In this document: positions 6,333 to 10,023 of the stretch, piece after piece | How positions within the stretch are numbered: the stretch's first letter is position 1 | Layout: every line of letters begins with the position of its first letter | NCBI GenBank assembly: GCA_036675565.1 | Contig: JAKFER010000017.1 | Span: 1-10,023, forward strand | Direction: 5' to 3' | Length of the DNA: 10,023 bases | Source: JACCYQ01 sp036675565 | GTDB lineage: Bacteria > Bacteroidota > Bacteroidia > Chitinophagales > Chitinophagaceae | Translations under genes and position numbers: made by a program | The notes under the pieces: model-generated | What the model was told of the DNA's origin: nothing | What the model saw: the letters and a program-made list of their open reading frames with translations, nothing else | The model's database searches: none

Positions 6333-6890
6333 ATGCATATAGAGATCATTTCAGGCAGCCCGCGTTCAAACAGTGTTACCCACCGGGTGGCGTTGCACCT
6401 GTTAAATCATTTAACAAATAATACGGATCATACCATTAACCTGTTAGACGTAAGAGACTGGGAACTGCCTCCTGTTGAAATGGTATTTAAGTCAGTGGAT
6501 GATACACCTGCAGCATTCAGGGATTTAAGTGAACGCATGTTTAATGCCGATGCATTCATTTTAGTTTCGCCGGAGTACAATGGCAGTTATTCAGCCAGTT
6601 TAAAAAACCTGTTGGATCATTTTCCCAAACAACATCGCAAACCATTTGGCATCGTAACCGCATCACCAGGAGCAATGGGTGGCATTCGTGCAGCATTGCA
6701 AATGCAGTCGCTGGTGATTGCATTATTTGGATTGGTTTCTCCTTCCATGTTATTGGTTCCTGGCGTTGAACAAAAGATTGATGCAGTAGGTAACTTGATT
6801 GAGAAAAAATTTGAGCATAACGTGAATCATTTTGTAAGCGAATTTTTGTGGCTGGCAGAACATGTAGTAGAAGAAAAAATAACCGCCTAA
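6333..6890 (+). CDS. NAD(P)H-dependent FMN reductase family protein
   Basis: This 185-residue cytoplasmic flavodoxin-fold protein has the usual length for the NADPH-dependent FMN reductase/azoreductase family. The first strand and phosphate loop are IEIISGSPRSNS at 3-14, and the flavin-binding loop is SPEYNGSYSASLKN at 79-92. A second conserved loop is SPGAMGGIRA at 111-120. Such enzymes reduce FMN, quinones, azo dyes or chromate with NAD(P)H and often belong to electrophile or oxidative-stress responses. The ATG at 6333 begins directly with the first beta strand, and no earlier in-frame start is needed. There is no Shine-Dalgarno sequence. The gene lies directly behind nested palindromes and 122 bp before a pirin gene; both products are linked to quinone and redox chemistry. 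Substrate not predictable. Confidence 0.92.
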   Translation: MHIEIISGSPRSNSVTHRVALHLLNHLTNNTDHTINLLDVRDWELPPVEMVFKSVDDTPAAFRDLSERMFNADAFILVSPEYNGSYSASLKNLLDHFPKQHRKPFGIVTASPGAMGGIRAALQMQSLVIALFGLVSPSMLLVPGVEQKIDAVGNLIEKKFEHNVNHFVSEFLWLAEHVVEEKITA

Positions 6891-6961
6891 ATAATAATTC
6901 AAAATTCGAATATCGCTTTCATTAAAAACCAATCCACCATACTGTTTTAAAGAAAATCAAA

Positions 6962-7000
6962 CAGCCCAATTCCAAATTCCTAATTCCTAATTCCCCATTC
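6962..7000. repeat. AATTCC-rich short repeat, copy 1
   Basis: Within the 122-bp gap before the pirin gene, the tract opens with CAGCCCAATTCC and continues as repeated AAATTCC, TAATTCC, TAATTCC and CATTC units. A closely similar tract starting with the same 12 bases lies at 8043-8080, on the other side of the pirin gene and in the same orientation. The other bases of this gap show no clear promoter or terminator. Confidence 0.7.
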
Positions 7001-7012
7001 AAATAATATATT

Positions 7013-7894
7013 ATGAAAGATAATAAATACCGCAGCATTGAAATAATTATGGAACCCGGCGCACCACATATGGTGGGTGATGGTTTCAGGGTGCATAGTT
7101 TTTTCCCTGGTCGGGAGATAGATAAAAAACGCATGAGTCCATTTTTTTTGATGGATTATAATGCGCTGATCGAATTTTCTCCGGCTAAAGAACCGCGTGG
7201 TGTGGGTGTGCATCCGCACCGTGGATTTGAAACGGTTACGATCGTTTATAAAGGAAGTATTGCACACCATGACAGTGCAGGCAACAGCGGCGTGATCCGC
7301 GATGGTGAAGTGCAATGGATGACTGCCGGTTCAGGTATTTTACATAAAGAATTTCATGAGCAGGAATTTACAAGGAACGGCGGCCCTTTTCATATGGTTC
7401 AATTATGGGTGAATTTACCTGCCAAACATAAAATGACAGCTCCCACATACCAGGAACTAACGGCCACCAACATTGTAAAATCAGATCTTCCCGGTGATGC
7501 CGGACATATCGAAATCCTGGCAGGTAATTATGCTGGTTTAAAAGGACCGGCCTATACTTTCACTGACATGAACGTATTTAATATTCATTTGAATTAAGGA
7601 GGCTCGGTTGAAACTCCTTTAAACAAAGATCATAATACCGGTATACTGGTTGTAGAAGGTGCATCCAAATTCAATGATGAAGAAACCGCTACAGCCGATC
7701 ATTTTGTTTTATTCAAAAATGATGGCGAGTCAATAAAAATAAATGCTGTAGAAAATAGTTTGTTGCTTTTATTAAGCGGAGAACCGATCAATGAACCCAT
7801 TGCACAATATGGTCCGTTTTTAATGAATACGATGTCTGAACTGGAACAGGCTCTTGATGATGTAAGAGCGGGGAAGTTTGGGAAACTGGAATAA
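7013..7894 (+). pseudogene. Pirin family protein, interrupted by an in-frame TAA at codon 195
   Basis: The first 194 codons encode a pirin N-terminal cupin. The metal ligands are His67 and His69 (HPHRGFET) and His111 and Glu113 (LHKEF), with spacing like human pirin, and the QLWVNLP block is present. A TAA at 7595-7597 ends this frame. Translation continued in the same frame gives 98 more codons to TAA at 7892-7894: GGSVETPLNKDHNTG, ILVVEGASKF, HFVLFKNDGE, LLLLSGEPINEP, YGPFLMNT and ALDDVRAGKFG. This is the standard second cupin and C-terminus. The total of about 293 codons equals a normal pirin. The stop falls where family members often have Lys (N-K-G-G), so one AAA-to-TAA change explains it. 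Pirins are iron-binding cupins, some with quercetinase activity. Alternatives are a sequencing error or a functional shortened protein. Confidence 0.88.
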
Positions 7895-7896
7895 AA

Positions 7897-7928
7897 CAAT
7901 TTGACAATTTGATAATTTGACAATTTGA
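7897..7928. repeat. Four tandem 8-bp units, CAATTTGA type
   Basis: Immediately after the pirin stop codon are four head-to-tail 8-bp units: CAATTTGA at 7897-7904, 7905-7912 and 7921-7928, and TAATTTGA at 7913-7920. Only one base of 32 departs from a perfect array. It lies in the convergent spacer between the pirin gene and the NTF2-like gene, and no function is apparent. Confidence 0.85.
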
Positions 7929-7947
7929 AAATGAGGGAATCTGGTTT

Positions 7948-7977
7948 AACTATTGTTCCAATTGTTCAACAATAGTT
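7948..7977. repeat. Inverted repeat in the convergent spacer
   Basis: AACTATTGTT (7948-7957) and AACAATAGTT (7968-7977) are perfect 10-bp complements around a 10-base loop. The stem is AT-rich and no T-run follows on either strand, so it is a weak terminator candidate. Its position between two convergent genes allows a role at mRNA 3' ends. It overlaps a run of GTTCAAC-like units (7965-7990). Confidence 0.5.
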
Positions 7978-8042
7978 CAACGATTGTTTACCCACTAACC
8001 AACCTAACAACTATCCAACCATTAGTTTATTAACCGATCAGT

Positions 8043-8080
8043 CAGCCCAATTCCCAATTCCAAATCCCTAATTCCAATCC
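8043..8080. repeat. AATTCC-rich short repeat, copy 2
   Basis: This tract starts with CAGCCCAATTCC, like the copy at 6962, and continues with CAATTCC, AAATCCC, TAATTCC and AATCC units. It sits at the far end of the 203-bp convergent spacer, 18 bp before the stop codon of the NTF2-like gene. The bases between it and the inverted repeat (7978-8042) are rich in CCAACC and CTAACC words and show no gene. Confidence 0.7.
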
Positions 8081-8097
8081 GAAAATCAACCTATCAA

Positions 8098-8565
8098 CTA
8101 ACCCGCCATATACCGCTCCAAATTCTTCCTCGCTGCTTTCCTCACGGCTCGTTTCATAAAACCTGTCCAGCCGAAAAGAACACCTTTTAACCCAAAAGCC
8201 TGGGATATCCAATCGCTTAGCCTGAATGCATCGCTGTGTTCAATGATCTTTCCATCCTGCAATTTCATGTAAGCTTTTATTTTATTTACGACGGGCCTGC
8301 CTGTTTTGGAAAAAGTATATTTTGCTGTCCATTCACAAGTTGCATATTCATGATCCAGTTCTTCTATGTTCCCGTAAGTCAGTGAAAAATCTTTTGCATT
8401 CTTACACAGCATTTCCCACATGGCACGTACTTCATCATCTCTCAATAAAATAAATACCGGGTCGCTGAAAGTTATTTCATCAGCATAACAGGCATTCATG
8501 CCCTGGTGGTCCAGTTTCTGGAATGATTGATAAAATGTATGAATCACATTTTCATTGATACTCAT
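8098..8565 (-). CDS. NTF2-like (SnoaL-type) cone-fold protein
   Basis: This 155-residue protein has the pattern of the nuclear transport factor 2-like/SnoaL superfamily: a helical start with FYQSFQKLD at 11-19, CYADEITFSDPVF at 26-38, alternating strands around TCEWTAKYTF at 76-85, then KIKAYMKLQDGKIIEHSDAFRLSDW at 95-119 in successive strands. The cone-shaped fold binds small hydrophobic molecules; members include polyketide cyclases, isomerases and many proteins without known activity. The C-terminal tail (MKRAVRKAARKNLERYM, 137-153) is strongly basic and probably helical. There is no signal peptide or membrane segment. The gene ends in TAG, is convergent with the pirin gene and divergent from the secreted hydrolase. 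The ATG at 8565 is the natural start of the first helix. Fold assignment good, function unknown. Confidence 0.85.
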   Translation of the reverse strand: MSINENVIHTFYQSFQKLDHQGMNACYADEITFSDPVFILLRDDEVRAMWEMLCKNAKDFSLTYGNIEELDHEYATCEWTAKYTFSKTGRPVVNKIKAYMKLQDGKIIEHSDAFRLSDWISQAFGLKGVLFGWTGFMKRAVRKAARKNLERYMAG

Positions 8566-8718
8566 AAAAACTTATGGGTGTTGAAGCATTATTAATTAAA
8601 TTAGTCCCCGATCATTCGTCCTGGAAACGTAAATATTTGGCAAGCTTGCATTCATGGTCAATATTTATTCAATAAAGGCCATTCCATTTTGATCTTTTAT
8701 AAAAATAAAATCATACAA
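8566..8718. promoter_or_regulatory. Divergent spacer between the NTF2-like gene and the secreted hydrolase gene
   Basis: These 153 AT-rich bases should hold both promoters. Visible elements are a 10-bp palindrome GCAAGCTTGC (8640-8649), a loosely flanking inverted repeat TAAATATT (8630-8637) and AATATTTA (8660-8667), and on the - strand TACGTTTC, one base from the TAnnTTTG -7 consensus. No coding frame of note is present. Assignment as a promoter region rests on the gene arrangement. Confidence 0.4.
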
Positions 8719-10023
8719 ATGAACGCTAAGTTATTTTATTTTCTATTATTCATTTTTCCCATCGGCTTATATGGCCAGCACCAGCAGGACAGCGCCTGGA
8801 TCAAAGACAATTATTATAAAATTGAAAGGTATATACCGATGCGGGATGGCGTAAAACTTTTTACTTCCATTTATATTCCAAAAGATACCACAGAGCATCA
8901 CCCTATCCTGATGAAAAGAACGCCTTACAGTTGTGCCCCTTATGGCGAAGATAACTGGCAGGCTTACTGGAACAGTTACCAGAAATATTATTTACGGGAG
9001 AATTATATCATGGTTACCCAGGATGTGCGTGGCCGTTGGATGAGTGAAGGTGAGTTTGAAGATGTGCGACCATTCAATGCAAACAAAACAGGTAACCAGA
9101 TTGATGAAGCCAGCGATACTTACGATGCTATTGAATGGCTGGTAAAAAATCTGCCACATAACAATGGAAAAGTAGGAACCTTTGGCATTTCCTATCCCGG
9201 TTTTTATGCAACCATGTCTGCAGCAAGTAATCATCCCGCATTGGTTGCCGTGAGTCCGCAGGCGCCTGTAACGGATTGGTTTATCGGTGATGACTTTCAC
9301 CACAAAGGTGCTTTTTTCCCTATGGACGGCTTTGTATTTTATTCTTCATTTGGTAAACCAAGACCAAAACCTACAACCGTTGGTTCACCGGGTTACCAGT
9401 TCAAGATCCGTGATAATTATAAATTTTATATGGAAACAGGCACCATGAAAAACCTGGCAAAATTAATGGGTGACAGTATTAAATTCTGGCACCAGATGTA
9501 TGAACACCCTAACTATGATGCATGGTGGCAGGCAAGAAATGCAAGAGTGGCATTGTATAATATAAAACCGGCTACATTGGTTGTAGGTGGATTGTTTGAT
9601 GCGGAAGATGTATGGGGTGCATGGAATACATACAAAGCCATCGAAAAACAAAGTCCTTCCACCAACAGTAAAATCGTGATGGGACCATGGTATCATGGGC
9701 AGTGGGCCTCCAATGACGGAACGAAATTGGGCAACGTACAGTTTGCTTCCAACACCTCACACTGGTACCAAAACAATATCGAGATACCGTTCTTTAATTA
9801 TCATTTGAAAAATAAAGGAGAGATTTCGAAATTGAATGAAGCAACGGTTTTCTTTACGGGTGAAAACAAATGGCGTGCCTTAGCCCAATGGCCACCCGCT
9901 GAAGTGGAAGAAAAAAATTACTACCTGTCAGCCAACGGCGAACTCTCCTGGACAAAACCGGCTACACGTAACAGTTATAGTGAATATACCAGTGACCCTG
10001 CCCGCCCAGTTCCTTATACGGAA
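8719..10023 (+). CDS. Secreted CocE/NonD (peptidase S15-type) alpha/beta hydrolase, 3' end cut by the window
   Basis: From the ATG at 8719 the frame stays open to the right edge, giving 435 residues of a family usually near 600-650. Residues 1-19 form a Sec signal peptide with likely cleavage at YG/Q, typical of Bacteroidetes. The hydrolase domain follows: MRDGVKLFTSIYIP (41-54), RTPYS (67-71, with the oxyanion-type Tyr70) and QDVRGRWMSEGEF (101-113). The nucleophile elbow GISYPG (156-161) gives Ser158. Asp294 (GGLFDAED) and His326 (GPWYHGQW) complete the triad. A beta-rich domain starts near 370. The block GDDFHHKGAFF (190-200) resembles alpha-amino acid ester hydrolases, which act on amino acid esters and beta-lactam side chains; cocaine esterase-like and X-Pro peptidase-like activities are alternatives. 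A periplasmic or secreted esterase or acylase is the safest reading. Confidence 0.92.
   Translation, partial: MNAKLFYFLLFIFPIGLYGQHQQDSAWIKDNYYKIERYIPMRDGVKLFTSIYIPKDTTEHHPILMKRTPYSCAPYGEDNWQAYWNSYQKYYLRENYIMVTQDVRGRWMSEGEFEDVRPFNANKTGNQIDEASDTYDAIEWLVKNLPHNNGKVGTFGISYPGFYATMSAASNHPALVAVSPQAPVTDWFIGDDFHHKGAFFPMDGFVFYSSFGKPRPKPTTVGSPGYQFKIRDNYKFYMETGTMKNLAKLMGDSIKFWHQMYEHPNYDAWWQARNARVALYNIKPATLVVGGLFDAEDVWGAWNTYKAIEKQSPSTNSKIVMGPWYHGQWASNDGTKLGNVQFASNTSHWYQNNIEIPFFNYHLKNKGEISKLNEATVFFTGENKWRALAQWPPAEVEEKNYYLSANGELSWTKPATRNSYSEYTSDPARPVPYTE

Noticed and set aside
7595..7625. TAAGGAGG directly after the premature pirin stop, as a Shine-Dalgarno site restarting translation of the C-terminal half
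   Set aside because: The only nearby start-like codon (TTG at 7608) is out of frame and meets a TAA after three further codons. No in-frame ATG, GTG or TTG lies at suitable spacing, and genes here do not use Shine-Dalgarno sites.
8640..8649. GCAAGCTTGC as a regulator site
   Set aside because: About ten perfect 10-bp palindromes are expected by chance in 10 kb, and its centre does not coincide with the flanking inverted repeat. It is mentioned only as part of the spacer.

Overview
The window looks like chromosomal DNA of a Bacteroidetes bacterium, most likely a Chitinophagaceae-type member. This rests on moderate AT-richness, A-rich leaders with almost no Shine-Dalgarno sites, a TAnnTTTG-type promoter element, 'YGQ'-type secretion signals, and a gene content (exported Gfo/Idh/MocA protein, exported TIM-barrel isomerase, gluconate-2-dehydrogenase subunit 3, glycosylasparaginase) typical of that group. 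The taxonomic call is inference. No RNA gene, CRISPR array, transposase or phage gene was seen.

Region 1 (1-3580, + strand) is a tight four-gene run with 19-25 bp gaps: the C-terminal end of a GMC-family flavin oxidoreductase, a twin-arginine Gfo/Idh/MocA oxidoreductase, a lipoprotein of the gluconate 2-dehydrogenase subunit 3 family, and an exported sugar phosphate isomerase/epimerase-like TIM barrel. Together they resemble an envelope sugar-oxidation module, possibly of the 3-keto-glycoside type. An intrinsic terminator for this run lies inside the coding sequence of the convergent gene cutC.

Region 2 (3577-5380, - strand) is a two-gene unit: a glycosylasparaginase, then cutC. The cutC stop codon overlaps the stop codon of the isomerase gene in a shared TTAA. 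The pairing hints at glycan or glycopeptide breakdown.

Region 3 (5465-7894, + strand) holds a TerC-family membrane protein, an NAD(P)H-dependent FMN reductase, and a pirin gene. The reductase gene is preceded by nested inverted repeats that look like an operator over a Bacteroidetes -7 element. The pirin reading frame is interrupted by one in-frame TAA at codon 195, while the remaining 98 codons still encode an intact pirin C-terminal domain.

Region 4 (7895-10023) starts with a 203-bp convergent spacer made largely of short repeats. Then come an NTF2/SnoaL-like protein on the - strand and, divergently, a secreted CocE/NonD (S15-type) serine hydrolase that runs off the right edge with its catalytic triad visible. 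All gaps between genes are shorter than 300 bp.
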